Positions 1 through 7,343 of a DNA stretch of 10,997 bases are shown here, piece after piece; the first letter of the stretch is position 1; every line of letters begins with the position of its first letter. Below the pieces are notes generated by a model. The model was not told the DNA's origin. It saw nothing but the letters and a program-made list of their open reading frames with translations, and did no database searches. Made by a program: the position numbers and the translations under genes. Where the stretch lies: assembly GCA_039920165.1 (NCBI GenBank), contig JBDSEG010000289.1, forward strand, positions 1 through 10,997, written 5' to 3'. Origin of the DNA: JBDSEG01 sp039920165 (GTDB taxonomy: Bacteria > Pseudomonadota > Gammaproteobacteria > Burkholderiales > Burkholderiaceae_C).

Positions 1-1120
1 GGCGCGTGCCGGCCTGCCATTGCAGGACATGGAGTTCTGGCAGTTCCACCCGACTGGCGTCGCCGGCGCCGGCGTGCTTCTGACCGAAGGCTGCCGGGGC
101 GAGGGCGCGATCCTGCGCAACAGCAGCGGCGAGCGATTCATGGAGCGCTACGCCCCGACCCTGAAGGACCTGGCGCCGCGCGACTTCGTATCGCGCTGCA
201 TGGACCAGGAGATCAAGGAAGGGCGAGGCTGCGGCCCGAACAAGGACTACATTCAGCTCGACATGACCCACCTGGGGGTCGAGACGATCATGAAGCGGCT
301 GCCGAGCGTGCTCGAGATCGGCCATAACTTCGCGAATGTCGACATCACCCGCGAGCCGATCCCGGTGGTGCCGACGATCCACTACCAGATGGGTGGCATC
401 CCGACCAATATCCACGGCCAGGTAGTGGCGCCGAAGAACGGCGACGCGCGCAGCGTCGTGCAAGGCCTGTACGCGGTGGGCGAATGCGCGTGCGTCAGCG
501 TGCATGGTGCCAATCGCCTGGGCACCAACTCGCTGCTCGATTTGCTGGTATTCGGCCGCGCGGCCGGCAAGCACCTCGTCGAACAGGTCCGCAAGGGTCC
601 GGCCGAGCACAAGCCGCTGCCCGGCGACGCCGCCGATTTCTCGCTTGCGCGCGTGCAGCGCCTGGACGACAGCAACAGTGGCGAATACGCGCAGGACGTT
701 GCCGACGCGATCCGCGACGCGATGCAGTTGCACGCCGCGGTGTTCCGCACCCAGGTCGTGATGGACGAGGGCGTTGCCAAGATCGCCGCGCTGGCCGAGC
801 GCGTCAAGTCGATCGGCCTCGCGGACAAGAGCAAGGTCTTCAACACCGCGCGGATCGAGGCGCTCGAGGTCGAGAACTTGATCGAGGCGGCGCGCGCCAC
901 CATGGTTTCGGCGGCGGCACGCCACGAATGCCGCGGCGCCCACACGGTCGAGGATTACGAGCGCGGCGCCGACGACCCCGAGTTTCCGCTCGGCCGCAAC
1001 GATCGCGAGTGGATGAAACACACGCTGTGGTTTTCGGAGGGCGACCGGCTCGAATACAAATCGGTCAACCTGCAACCGCTCACTGTCGACAGCGTGCCTC
1101 CAAAGGTCCGCACGTTCTGA
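1..1120 (+). CDS. sdhA: Succinate dehydrogenase flavoprotein subunit, 3' part (5' end outside window)
   Basis: Catalytic FAD subunit of succinate dehydrogenase (complex II, TCA cycle), which oxidises succinate to fumarate on the cytoplasmic face of the membrane. The reading frame is already open at base 2, and about 372 residues are visible of a family length near 590, so the N-terminal FAD-binding part is cut off. Visible active-site motifs match E. coli SdhA: QFHPTG with its His at 47-49, LTEG at 80-91, the proton-transfer Arg of the APRDFVSR motif at 179-181, the substrate His of HYQMGG at 380-382, and the substrate Arg of GANRLGTNS at 515-517. The C-terminal helical domain is complete and ends in the usual PPKVRTF. 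sdhB follows after 16 nt, as in a normal sdh operon. Nothing is missing from the part that can be seen. The identification is certain from motifs and context. Confidence 0.98.
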   Translation, partial: ARAGLPLQDMEFWQFHPTGVAGAGVLLTEGCRGEGAILRNSSGERFMERYAPTLKDLAPRDFVSRCMDQEIKEGRGCGPNKDYIQLDMTHLGVETIMKRLPSVLEIGHNFANVDITREPIPVVPTIHYQMGGIPTNIHGQVVAPKNGDARSVVQGLYAVGECACVSVHGANRLGTNSLLDLLVFGRAAGKHLVEQVRKGPAEHKPLPGDAADFSLARVQRLDDSNSGEYAQDVADAIRDAMQLHAAVFRTQVVMDEGVAKIAALAERVKSIGLADKSKVFNTARIEALEVENLIEAARATMVSAAARHECRGAHTVEDYERGADDPEFPLGRNDREWMKHTLWFSEGDRLEYKSVNLQPLTVDSVPPKVRTF

Positions 1121-1136
1121 ATCCGAGGCCGCCTCA

Positions 1137-1841
1137 ATGACCCAGCGCACGTTCCAGATCTACCGTTACGACCCGGACAGCGACGTCAAGCCGCGCATGC
1201 AGACGCTGCAGGTCGAACTCGACGGTTCCGAGCGCATGCTGCTCGACGCACTGATGAAGCTCAAGGCCCACGACCCGACGCTCTCGTTCCGTCGATCGTG
1301 CCGCGAGGGCGTGTGCGGGTCCGACGCGATGAATATCAACGGCAAGAACGGCCTTGCGTGCCTGACCAATATGCGAACGCTGCCCGGAACGATCGTCTTG
1401 AAACCACTGCCCGGGCTGCCCGTCATCCGCGACCTGATCGTCGACATGACGCAATTCTTCAAGCAGTACCACTCGATCAAGCCCTACCTCGTGAACGAAG
1501 AGCGTCCGCCCGAGAAGGAGCGCAGCCAGTCGCCCGAGGAGCGCGACGAGTTGAACGGGCTGTACGAGTGCATCCTGTGCGCGAGCTGCTCGACAGCGTG
1601 CCCGAGCTTCTGGTGGAATCCGGACAAGTTCGTCGGTCCGGCCGGGTTGTTGCAAGCCTACCGCTTCATCGCCGACAGCCGTGACCAGGACACCTCGGCG
1701 CGCCTCGACAACCTCGAGGATCCGTACCGGTTGTTCCGCTGCCACACCATCATGAATTGCGTCGACGTCTGCCCGAAGGGACTGAACCCCGCCAGGGCGA
1801 TCGGCAAGATCAAGGAATTGATGGTTCGGCGGGCGATCTGA
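1137..1841 (+). CDS. sdhB: Succinate dehydrogenase iron-sulfur subunit
   Basis: Iron-sulfur subunit (234 aa, usual length) that passes electrons from the SdhA flavin to quinone. The N-terminal ferredoxin-like domain carries the [2Fe-2S] ligands C55, C60, D63 and C75. Asp in the third position is also seen in E. coli SdhB, so it is not a defect. The C-terminal domain has CxxCxxCxxxCP at C145, C148, C151 and C155, plus C202, C208 and C212. By comparison with E. coli, C145/C148/C151/C212 bind [4Fe-4S] and C155/C202/C208 bind [3Fe-4S]. The ATG lies 16 nt after the sdhA stop, with GAGG at 1125-1128 eight nt upstream. It belongs to the sdh operon. sdhC and sdhD are expected upstream of the window. 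Confidence 0.98.
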   Translation: MTQRTFQIYRYDPDSDVKPRMQTLQVELDGSERMLLDALMKLKAHDPTLSFRRSCREGVCGSDAMNINGKNGLACLTNMRTLPGTIVLKPLPGLPVIRDLIVDMTQFFKQYHSIKPYLVNEERPPEKERSQSPEERDELNGLYECILCASCSTACPSFWWNPDKFVGPAGLLQAYRFIADSRDQDTSARLDNLEDPYRLFRCHTIMNCVDVCPKGLNPARAIGKIKELMVRRAI

Positions 1842-1860
1842 CCATCGAGCGCTGCCTGCC

Positions 1861-2148
1861 ATGACCCTGTGTGAAAGCGTCGTCGACGCGCGAACCCTGA
1901 GCAAGCTGAAGTGGCGTTGCCGGCGCGGCCTGCTCGAGAACGACCTTTTCATCGAGCGCTTCTTCGCGCGCCACCAACATGCGCTGACCGGGTCGCAAGC
2001 GGTCGCACTCGGCGCGCTGATGGAACTTGCCGACAACGACCTGCTCGACCTGCTGCTGCGGCGGACCGAGCCGACCACCGACCTCGACCGGGCGGACGTT
2101 CGCGACGTACTGACCCTGCTGCGCAATCCGCTGCCGGTGCCGCATTGA
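1861..2148 (+). CDS. sdhE: FAD assembly factor SdhE (succinate dehydrogenase assembly factor)
   Basis: Small (95 aa) all-helical protein of the SdhE/YgfY/Sdh5 family, which binds SdhA and promotes covalent attachment of FAD. The family RGxxE motif is present as R22-G23-L24-L25-E26, inside a stretch with the typical C-RRG-L-E-D-FF pattern. The C-terminal half (an ELADNDLLDLLL-like helix, then VRDVLTLLRN) also fits the family. It starts 19 nt after sdhB and ends 32 nt before gltA, so it sits between its client complex and citrate synthase, the common betaproteobacterial arrangement. No strong Shine-Dalgarno precedes the ATG, so translation may depend on coupling to sdhB; that is inference. Confidence 0.93.
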   Translation: MTLCESVVDARTLSKLKWRCRRGLLENDLFIERFFARHQHALTGSQAVALGALMELADNDLLDLLLRRTEPTTDLDRADVRDVLTLLRNPLPVPH

Positions 2149-2169
2149 TACCGACCGATCGAACCCTCG

Positions 2170-2174
2170 AAGGA
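2170..2174 (+). promoter_or_regulatory. Ribosome binding site of gltA
   Basis: AAGGA six nt before the ATG at 2181. It fixes the gltA start, because the same frame stays open upstream through sdhE with no comparable site. The protein from this ATG begins like other type II citrate synthases. Confidence 0.8.
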
Positions 2175-2180
2175 AAAACA

Positions 2181-3494
2181 ATGATCCCCTCCGACGTCAA
2201 AGCCACCCTGTCCTTTTCCGATGGCAGCCCGACCATGGATTTGCCGATCTACAAGGGCACGATCGGCCCGGATGTGATCGATATCCGCAAGCTGTATGCA
2301 CAGACCGGAAAATTCACCTACGACCCAGGTTTTCTGTCGACCGCGTCCTGCAATTCGACCATCACGTATATCGACGGCGACAAGGGAGAGTTGTTGTACC
2401 GCGGCTACCCGATCGAACAGCTGGCCGAGAACTGCGACTATCTCGAGACCTGCTATTTGCTGCTGAACGGTGAACTGCCGGACGCGAAGCAACAGACCGA
2501 CTTCGTCAAGCTCGTGACCAACCACACCATGGTCAATGAGCAGATGCAGTTTTTCCTGCGCGGATTCCGCCGCGATGCGCACCCGATGGCGATCATGACC
2601 GGGCTGGTCGGCGCACTGTCGGCCTTCTATCACGACAGCACCGACATCAATAACCCGAAGCACCGCGAGATCTCGGCGATCCGCCTGATCGCCAAGATGC
2701 CCACGCTGGTCTCGATGGCCTACAAGTACACCGTCGGCCAGCCGTATATCTATCCGAAGAACGACCTCAGCTATGCCGGCAATTTCATGCGGATGATGTT
2801 TGCCACGCCGTGCGAGGACTATGTTCCCAACGAGGTGCTGGTGCGCGCGATGGACCGCATCTTCATCCTGCACGCGGACCACGAGCAGAACGCCTCGACC
2901 TCGACCGTGCGGCTGTGCGGCTCGTCCGGCACCAACCCATTCGCGGCGATCGCTGCCGGCGTCGCCTGCCTGTGGGGCCCGGCGCACGGCGGGGCCAACG
3001 AGGCGGCGCTCAACATGCTCGAAGAAGTGCAGAAGATGGGCGGGGTCGAGAAGATCGGCGAGTTCATCCGGCAGGTCAAGGACAAGAACTCGAACGTCAA
3101 GCTGATGGGCTTCGGGCACCGCGTCTACAAGAATTACGACCCGCGCGCCAAGTTGATGCGCGAGACCTGCCACGAGGTGCTCGACGCGCTCGGGCTGCAC
3201 CAGGATCCGATCTTCAAGCTCGCGATGGCGCTGGAAAAGATCGCCCTCGAAGACGAATATTTCGTCTCGCGCAAGCTGTATCCGAACGTCGATTTCTATT
3301 CGGGCATCGTGCAGCGCGCGATCGGCATTCCGGTCAGCCTGTTCACCGCGGTCTTCGCGCTGGCTCGAACCGTGGGCTGGATCGCGCAGCTCAACGAGAT
3401 GATCGCCGACCCGGAATACAAGATCGGCCGGCCGCGGCAGTTGTACGCCGGCTCGCCGCAGCGCGAGGTCGTCCCGCTGGGGCAGCGGGGTTGA
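2181..3494 (+). CDS. gltA: Citrate synthase, type II
   Basis: Condenses acetyl-CoA and oxaloacetate to citrate, the entry step of the TCA cycle, in the cytoplasm. The product is 437 aa, normal for the hexameric proteobacterial type, and has the N-terminal beta domain (GTIGPDVIDIRKLY region, residues about 26-39) that distinguishes type II enzymes. The catalytic residues aligned with E. coli H264, H305 and D362 are H269 (GPAHGGANEA), H313 (MGFGHRVYKNYDPRA) and D371 (NVDFYSG). The HADHEQNAST motif is at 231-240. The upstream in-frame extension overlapping sdhE is rejected because a good ribosome binding site and the conserved N-terminus point to 2181. Type II enzymes are usually inhibited by NADH, but this cannot be judged from sequence alone. 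It probably shares transcripts with sdh. Confidence 0.98.
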   Translation: MIPSDVKATLSFSDGSPTMDLPIYKGTIGPDVIDIRKLYAQTGKFTYDPGFLSTASCNSTITYIDGDKGELLYRGYPIEQLAENCDYLETCYLLLNGELPDAKQQTDFVKLVTNHTMVNEQMQFFLRGFRRDAHPMAIMTGLVGALSAFYHDSTDINNPKHREISAIRLIAKMPTLVSMAYKYTVGQPYIYPKNDLSYAGNFMRMMFATPCEDYVPNEVLVRAMDRIFILHADHEQNASTSTVRLCGSSGTNPFAAIAAGVACLWGPAHGGANEAALNMLEEVQKMGGVEKIGEFIRQVKDKNSNVKLMGFGHRVYKNYDPRAKLMRETCHEVLDALGLHQDPIFKLAMALEKIALEDEYFVSRKLYPNVDFYSGIVQRAIGIPVSLFTAVFALARTVGWIAQLNEMIADPEYKIGRPRQLYAGSPQREVVPLGQRG

Positions 3495-3621
3495 GCGGGG
3501 CGCTGCCAATCGCGCCTTGCTGCGGCTGGGGTTTGTAGCGAGCCGATCGGGTCTTGCTAACACGGTGCGTTTCGTCCGCAACCTTCTTATCGGGGGTGGG
3601 TGACTACCACTTGAATTGGCG

Positions 3622-3637
3622 TGTGATCGAAATCACG
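3622..3637 (+). promoter_or_regulatory. CRP/Vfr-like operator candidate
   Basis: TGTGA, six bases, then TCACG. The core is a perfect inverted repeat, GTGAT (3623-3627) and ATCAC (3632-3636) with a 4-nt centre. This matches the E. coli CRP consensus TGTGA-N6-TCACA at nine of ten arm positions. It is centred about 76 nt before the protease ATG, a reasonable place for activator control. No matching -10 element was recognised downstream, so function is inferred. Confidence 0.45.
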
Positions 3638-3692
3638 ATGCGCCACTGCCCACGGATACCCCCGAGGCGGACTTACACCCTTCAAACCCCCT

Positions 3693-3698
3693 GGAGAG
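3693..3698 (+). promoter_or_regulatory. Ribosome binding site of the S8 protease
   Basis: GGAGAG seven nt before ATG 3706. It selects this start over the in-frame TTG at 3616, and the protein then begins directly with a charged n-region and a lipoprotein signal. Confidence 0.8.
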
Positions 3699-3705
3699 AA
3701 CCGGC

Positions 3706-6700
3706 ATGAAGCAACGCACCTGGCAGAAGGGTTTATCCGCCCTTGCCGCCTTGATCCTCGCCGCCTGCGGCGGCGGACAGTCGGGAGAGTCTGCGAGCAC
3801 GCGGTCGCAGCCTCTCGCGGCTTCGGAAGCTCGTCTCGTTGACCAGATGGAGCCTTCGGAGGCGACCGGAAAGCGCAGCTTCACCAATCGCGCGTACATC
3901 GTCCGCATGGCCGATCAGCCGGTCACCGCGTACGACGGAAGCATCAAGGAATACACCGCCACCAAGCCTGGCAAGGGCCGCAAGATCGACCCCAACTCCG
4001 GACCTGTCGTGGCTTACCTGGGATATCTCGTCGCACGTCAAGACGCTGCGCTGGCCAGCGTCGGTGGGGGGAAGAAACTCTACAACTACGGCTACGTGTT
4101 CAACGGCTTCGCCGCCGAGCTGACCGAGGCGCAGGCCGCCAAGCTGGCCGCCGCGCCAGGGGTCATCGGCGTCGTCAAGGACGAAGCGCGCCAGCTCGAC
4201 ACCGCGACGACGCCGGGGTTCCTCGGCCTTGCGGGCGACACCGGCGTCTGGAAGAGCGCAACCGGCGAAGGGATCGTGGTCGGCATCGTCGACGGCGGCA
4301 TCTGGCCGGAGCACCCAAGCGTTTCGGATCGCACCGGCACAAACGGCAACGGCACGCAGGACGGCAAGCTCGACTACAAGCAATTGCCCGGCTGGCATGG
4401 CAAGTGCGTGCCGGGCGAGCGGTTTACAGGCACCGACTGCAACCAGAAGCTAATCGGCGCGCGTTATTACAACGCCGGCTTCGGCGGCAACGCCGGAATC
4501 GACGAGCTCATGCCATGGGAGTTCAATTCGCCGCGCGACTACGGCGGCCATGGTACGCATACCGCGACCACCGCCGCCGGTAACGCCGGAGTCGCGCCGA
4601 CGGGTGAAGCGGCGGTGTTCGGTGCCATCAGCGGGATCGCTCCACGCGCGCGCATCGCTGCCTATAAGGTGTGCTGGGCAATTACCGCCGGCGGCTCGTG
4701 CTTCACTAGCGACAGCGTCGCGGCAATCGACCAGGCAGTGGCTGACGGCGTCGACGTCATCAACTTCTCAATCAGCGGCTCGACGACCAACTTCCTCGAC
4801 CCGGTGGAGGTAGCGTTCCTCTTCGCCGCCGATGCTGGCGTGTTCGTCGCCGTGTCGGCCGGCAACAGCGGCCCGGCGACGTCCACGGTCGCGCATCCCG
4901 GCCCGTGGCTGACGACGGTCGCCGCCGGTACGCACAACCGCGACGGCCAAGGCTCGGTGACGCTCGGCAACGGCATTACCTATAGCGGCGCGTCGGTCGC
5001 CGCCGCGGTTGGTCCGGCACCGCTGATCGACTCGACGGCCGCCGCGCTGACTGGCGCCGACCCAACGGCGGTGAGGTTGTGCTTCCCTGCCGACGACAAT
5101 GGCGGCACAGCGGTGCTGGACCCGGCCAAGGTGGCCGGCAAGATCGTGGTCTGCGATCGCGGCGTCAACGCGCGCACCAACAAGAGCTTGGCGGTGAAGG
5201 AGGCGGGCGGCATCGGCATGATTCTGGTCAACACCAGCCCCAACTCGTTGAACGCCGACCTCCATTTCGTACCGACGGTGCATCTGCAGAGCACGGACCG
5301 CGCCGCCGTCAAGGCGTACGCGGCGCAAGCCAGCCCGACTGCGAAGATCAACACCTCGATGATCATTCTGACGGCACAGGCGCCGTTCACTGCCAGCTTC
5401 TCGTCGCGCGGCCCGCTGCGCGCGGGCGGCGGCGACCTGCTGAAGCCGGACCTGATCGCACCGGGGCAGGACATCCTCGCCGGCGTAGCGCCTCCGGGCA
5501 ACCATGGCCGCCTGTTCGATGTCTACAGCGGCACGTCGATGTCGAGTCCGCACGTCGCCGGTCTCGGTGCGCTGATGAAGGAGCTGCGCCCGACCTGGTC
5601 GCCGATGGCCATCAAGTCGGCATTAATGACCACGGCGTACGACGTGCTCGATGGCCCCAACACCGACCCGCTGGTGATATTTCGCCAGGGTGCTGGTCAT
5701 GTGCAGCCGCCGCGGATGAACGACCCCGGGCTGGTATTCGACCACGGCTTCAATGATTGGCTGCAGTTCTTGTGTGGCACCGGGCAGTTGACGGGCGGCA
5801 CTTGCACGGCAGTCGGCCGTACCGACCCCAGCGACCTCAACGTAGCGTCGATTGCGATCGGCGACCTCGCAGGCACGCAGACGGTGAAGCGCAGGGTTAC
5901 CAACGTCGGCGGCAGTGCGGCGACCTACGGTGCGTCGGTGAGCGGCATGGCCGGCTTCGCGGTCGAAGTGTTGCCGTCGTCGCTGACCGTGCCGGCCGGG
6001 CAGACCAAGGAGTTCATGGTCCGTTTCACCCGCACGTCCGCGGCGACCAGCGTTTACACGGGCGGGCAGCTGACGTGGAGGGCCGGCGCGAAGACAGTTC
6101 GCGTGCCGCTCGTGGTTCGACCGGTGGCCCTGGCGGCACCGGCGGAGGTTAATGCCAGTCCCGGCACCGCGAGCTTTGACTACAACGTCACCTTCGGCTA
6201 CAATGGTGCGTTTACCGCGGCGCCGCGTGGTCTGATTGTCGCAGCGCTGACCAGCGGCATCGTCAGTGACGATCCAGACGACAGCACCTGCTCGCTGACG
6301 TCGAAGAATGCGGTCCTGGTTCCGGTGACGATTTCGGCCGGCACGACGTATGCGCGCTTCTCGCTGTTCGACGCCGACGTCAAGCCGGGAAGCGACATCG
6401 ACATGTGCGTATTCCAGGGCACGACGCAGGTCGGCGGCAGCGGCAGCGGCACCTCGGCCGAGGAGGTCAGCCTCGTCAATCCGACTCCCGGCGCTTATAC
6501 GGTCGTCGTGCAGGGATGGGGCGTCGTGGGCTCGAGCCCGTTCACGCTGCATACGTGGCTTCTCGGCAGTACGGCGGCAGGCAATATGACGGTGAGTGCG
6601 CCCGGCGTCGCGACGCTCGGCGCCATCGGCAAGGTGACGCTGGGCTTCATCGGACTGGTTCCAGCCACCCGCTACCTTGGTGCGGTGGCCTACGGCGGCA

Positions 6701-6747
6701 CCACCGGCCTGCCGAACCCGACAATCGTTCGAGTCGACACGCCTTGA
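3706..6747 (+). CDS. S8 family (subtilisin-like) serine protease, lipoprotein with PA domain
   Basis: Predicted secreted, lipid-anchored endopeptidase of 1013 aa. Residues 1-21 form a lipoprotein signal (K2, R4, K8, hydrophobic core, lipobox LAAC with C21). Glycine at +2 favours outer-membrane sorting. Residues about 62-164 look like an I9 inhibitor propeptide (RAYIVRM start, NGFAAELT). The protease domain has D196 (VDGG), H282 (GHGTHT), oxyanion N387 (SAGNSGP) and S611 (GTSMSSPHVAG), so the triad is intact. A PA domain is inserted at about 440-555, as in cucumisin-type plant subtilases. The stretch around 663-690 (GAGHV, DPGLVFD, FLC) and an Fn3-like domain at about 715-805 (VTNVGGSAATY) are also of that type. 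Residues 806-1013 form a beta-rich tail, perhaps pre-peptidase C-terminal-like. Eleven Cys, ten of them after the lipid Cys, suit an extracytoplasmic site. Substrate is unknown. It is probably a single-gene unit ending at the terminator near 6786. Confidence 0.93.
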   Translation: MKQRTWQKGLSALAALILAACGGGQSGESASTRSQPLAASEARLVDQMEPSEATGKRSFTNRAYIVRMADQPVTAYDGSIKEYTATKPGKGRKIDPNSGPVVAYLGYLVARQDAALASVGGGKKLYNYGYVFNGFAAELTEAQAAKLAAAPGVIGVVKDEARQLDTATTPGFLGLAGDTGVWKSATGEGIVVGIVDGGIWPEHPSVSDRTGTNGNGTQDGKLDYKQLPGWHGKCVPGERFTGTDCNQKLIGARYYNAGFGGNAGIDELMPWEFNSPRDYGGHGTHTATTAAGNAGVAPTGEAAVFGAISGIAPRARIAAYKVCWAITAGGSCFTSDSVAAIDQAVADGVDVINFSISGSTTNFLDPVEVAFLFAADAGVFVAVSAGNSGPATSTVAHPGPWLTTVAAGTHNRDGQGSVTLGNGITYSGASVAAAVGPAPLIDSTAAALTGADPTAVRLCFPADDNGGTAVLDPAKVAGKIVVCDRGVNARTNKSLAVKEAGGIGMILVNTSPNSLNADLHFVPTVHLQSTDRAAVKAYAAQASPTAKINTSMIILTAQAPFTASFSSRGPLRAGGGDLLKPDLIAPGQDILAGVAPPGNHGRLFDVYSGTSMSSPHVAGLGALMKELRPTWSPMAIKSALMTTAYDVLDGPNTDPLVIFRQGAGHVQPPRMNDPGLVFDHGFNDWLQFLCGTGQLTGGTCTAVGRTDPSDLNVASIAIGDLAGTQTVKRRVTNVGGSAATYGASVSGMAGFAVEVLPSSLTVPAGQTKEFMVRFTRTSAATSVYTGGQLTWRAGAKTVRVPLVVRPVALAAPAEVNASPGTASFDYNVTFGYNGAFTAAPRGLIVAALTSGIVSDDPDDSTCSLTSKNAVLVPVTISAGTTYARFSLFDADVKPGSDIDMCVFQGTTQVGGSGSGTSAEEVSLVNPTPGAYTVVVQGWGVVGSSPFTLHTWLLGSTAAGNMTVSAPGVATLGAIGKVTLGFIGLVPATRYLGAVAYGGTTGLPNPTIVRVDTP

Positions 6748-6782
6748 TGCATTTGACTTGTCGCTGAGCGCCAACGCTCGGC

Positions 6783-6820
6783 AAGACGCCCCGAGGAGCG
6801 ATCCCCGGGGCGTTTTCTTT
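6783..6820 (+). terminator. Rho-independent terminator of the S8 protease gene
   Basis: An eight-base GC-rich stem, arms 6786-6793 and 6806-6813, with a 12-nt loop, followed by TTTTCTTT (6813-6820). AAG upstream can extend pairing into the U-run. It lies 38 nt after the protease stop. The U-run is on the + strand side. Read from the - strand the tail is only TCTT, so termination of the convergent gene here would be weaker. Confidence 0.9.
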
Positions 6821-6851
6821 GAGGCACAAACCCGCGGAACTTGCTTCGGAG

Positions 6852-7277
6852 CTAGTTTCGTAAATCCGCGACCGGCTCGGTGGCGCGCCCGGCTGCGCAC
6901 AGCAGCCACTTACCATTTGACGCCGCGTGGTACTGCAAGCGTTGTGCTCCGGTCTGGATGCGAATCCGGTAGCCGGCAACGATTGCCATCGTGTAGAGCA
7001 TTCCGGGTACCGGGCAGCCCAGCGAACCATCTGGCCAGGTCACATTCTCGGAGCTGACGAGCTTGACTTGCGATGGGTCGAGCCGCATGCGGCTGGCCGC
7101 ATCGGCAAGAACGGCCTGGATGGTCGGATGACTGCCGGACGCCGCCGGCGTGACCGATCTTTCGCCAGGTAGATCTGCCTGCGTCGATGCGCACGATGGA
7201 ATCAACAGGCACAACATCATTGCCGCCATCGATGTCGCTCGGAGGTCGTGCGCCGCTGGTGGCGCATCAGGATGCAT
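6852..7277 (-). CDS. Small putative lipoprotein with TWPDGSLGCP-type domain
   Basis: A 141-aa protein convergent with the protease and divergent from leuC. From ATG 7277 it has R13, a hydrophobic run (MAAMMLCLLIPS) and a lipobox-like IPSC with C29, so it is probably exported and lipidated. The mature part starts with a polar linker. Residues about 52-130 form one small domain with the signature TWPDGSLGCP (80-89), PGMLYT, GYRI, LQYHA and a late Cys (C127). I recall this pattern from many uncharacterised bacterial proteins but cannot assign a function. C88 and C127 could form a disulfide. The frame stays open for over 1.6 kb upstream, antisense to leuC, but that extension is a GC artefact. Alternative starts are ATG 7304, which has AGGAA 11 nt upstream, and ATG 7229, which leaves a very short signal. 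The start is therefore uncertain; that the gene is real is likely. Confidence 0.7.
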   Translation of the reverse strand: MHPDAPPAAHDLRATSMAAMMLCLLIPSCASTQADLPGERSVTPAASGSHPTIQAVLADAASRMRLDPSQVKLVSSENVTWPDGSLGCPVPGMLYTMAIVAGYRIRIQTGAQRLQYHAASNGKWLLCAAGRATEPVADLRN

Positions 7278-7343
7278 TGCACCGACCGTAGCAGGCTCCA
7301 GCATAAAATCAAGCGTTCCTGGCGAAGATGCTAATCCACCACC
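7278..7343. promoter_or_regulatory. Divergent intergenic region between the small lipoprotein gene and leuC
   Basis: Only 66 nt must carry the 5' signals for leuC on the + strand and the lipoprotein gene on the - strand. On the + strand TAAAAT (7304-7309) is a five-of-six match to a -10 box, about 34 nt before the leuC ATG, but its -35 (TTGCAC, 7277-7282) is 21 nt away, which is too far for a strong promoter. On the - strand a TATGCT hexamer is a weak -10 candidate. No leucine-rich leader peptide or T-box-like structure was seen before leuC. Confidence 0.3.

Larger units (their letters stand above)
3495..3705 (+). other. Intergenic region gltA to S8 protease gene
   Basis: A 211-nt stretch without a credible gene. 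It holds a short GC-rich inverted repeat just after gltA (3499-3516, no U-run), a CRP-like palindrome (3622-3637) and the ribosome binding site of the protease. I could not find a convincing -35/-10 pair. The protease frame is open from a TTG at 3616, but translation from there would add 30 residues in front of a complete signal peptide, so this stretch is taken as untranslated leader. Confidence 0.6.

Noticed and set aside
1306..1330. Missing third Cys of the SdhB [2Fe-2S] cluster (Asp at position 63)
   Set aside because: E. coli SdhB has Asp at the same place, so this is a normal variant and not a damaged site.
3499..3516. Inverted repeat just after gltA (GGCGC and GCGCC arms) as a possible terminator
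   Set aside because: The stem is only five bases, or seven with wobble pairs, and no U-run follows, so it is too weak to call. Any gltA terminator remains unidentified.
1134..3581. Very long - strand open frame (about 815 codons) antisense to sdhB, sdhE and gltA
   Set aside because: The opposite strand encodes three certain genes. The antisense product is Arg/Ala/Val/Asp-rich low-information sequence with no motif, as expected for the mirror frame of high-G+C coding DNA.
3616..3705. TTG start giving a 30-residue longer protease
   Set aside because: It would place a polar segment in front of a complete lipoprotein signal peptide and override a good ribosome binding site at 3693-3698. The CRP-like palindrome would also fall inside the coding region.
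5623..6909. Long - strand open frame antisense to the 3' half of the protease gene
   Set aside because: Arg/Ala-rich sequence without motifs, fully opposite a well-supported coding region and running through its terminator.
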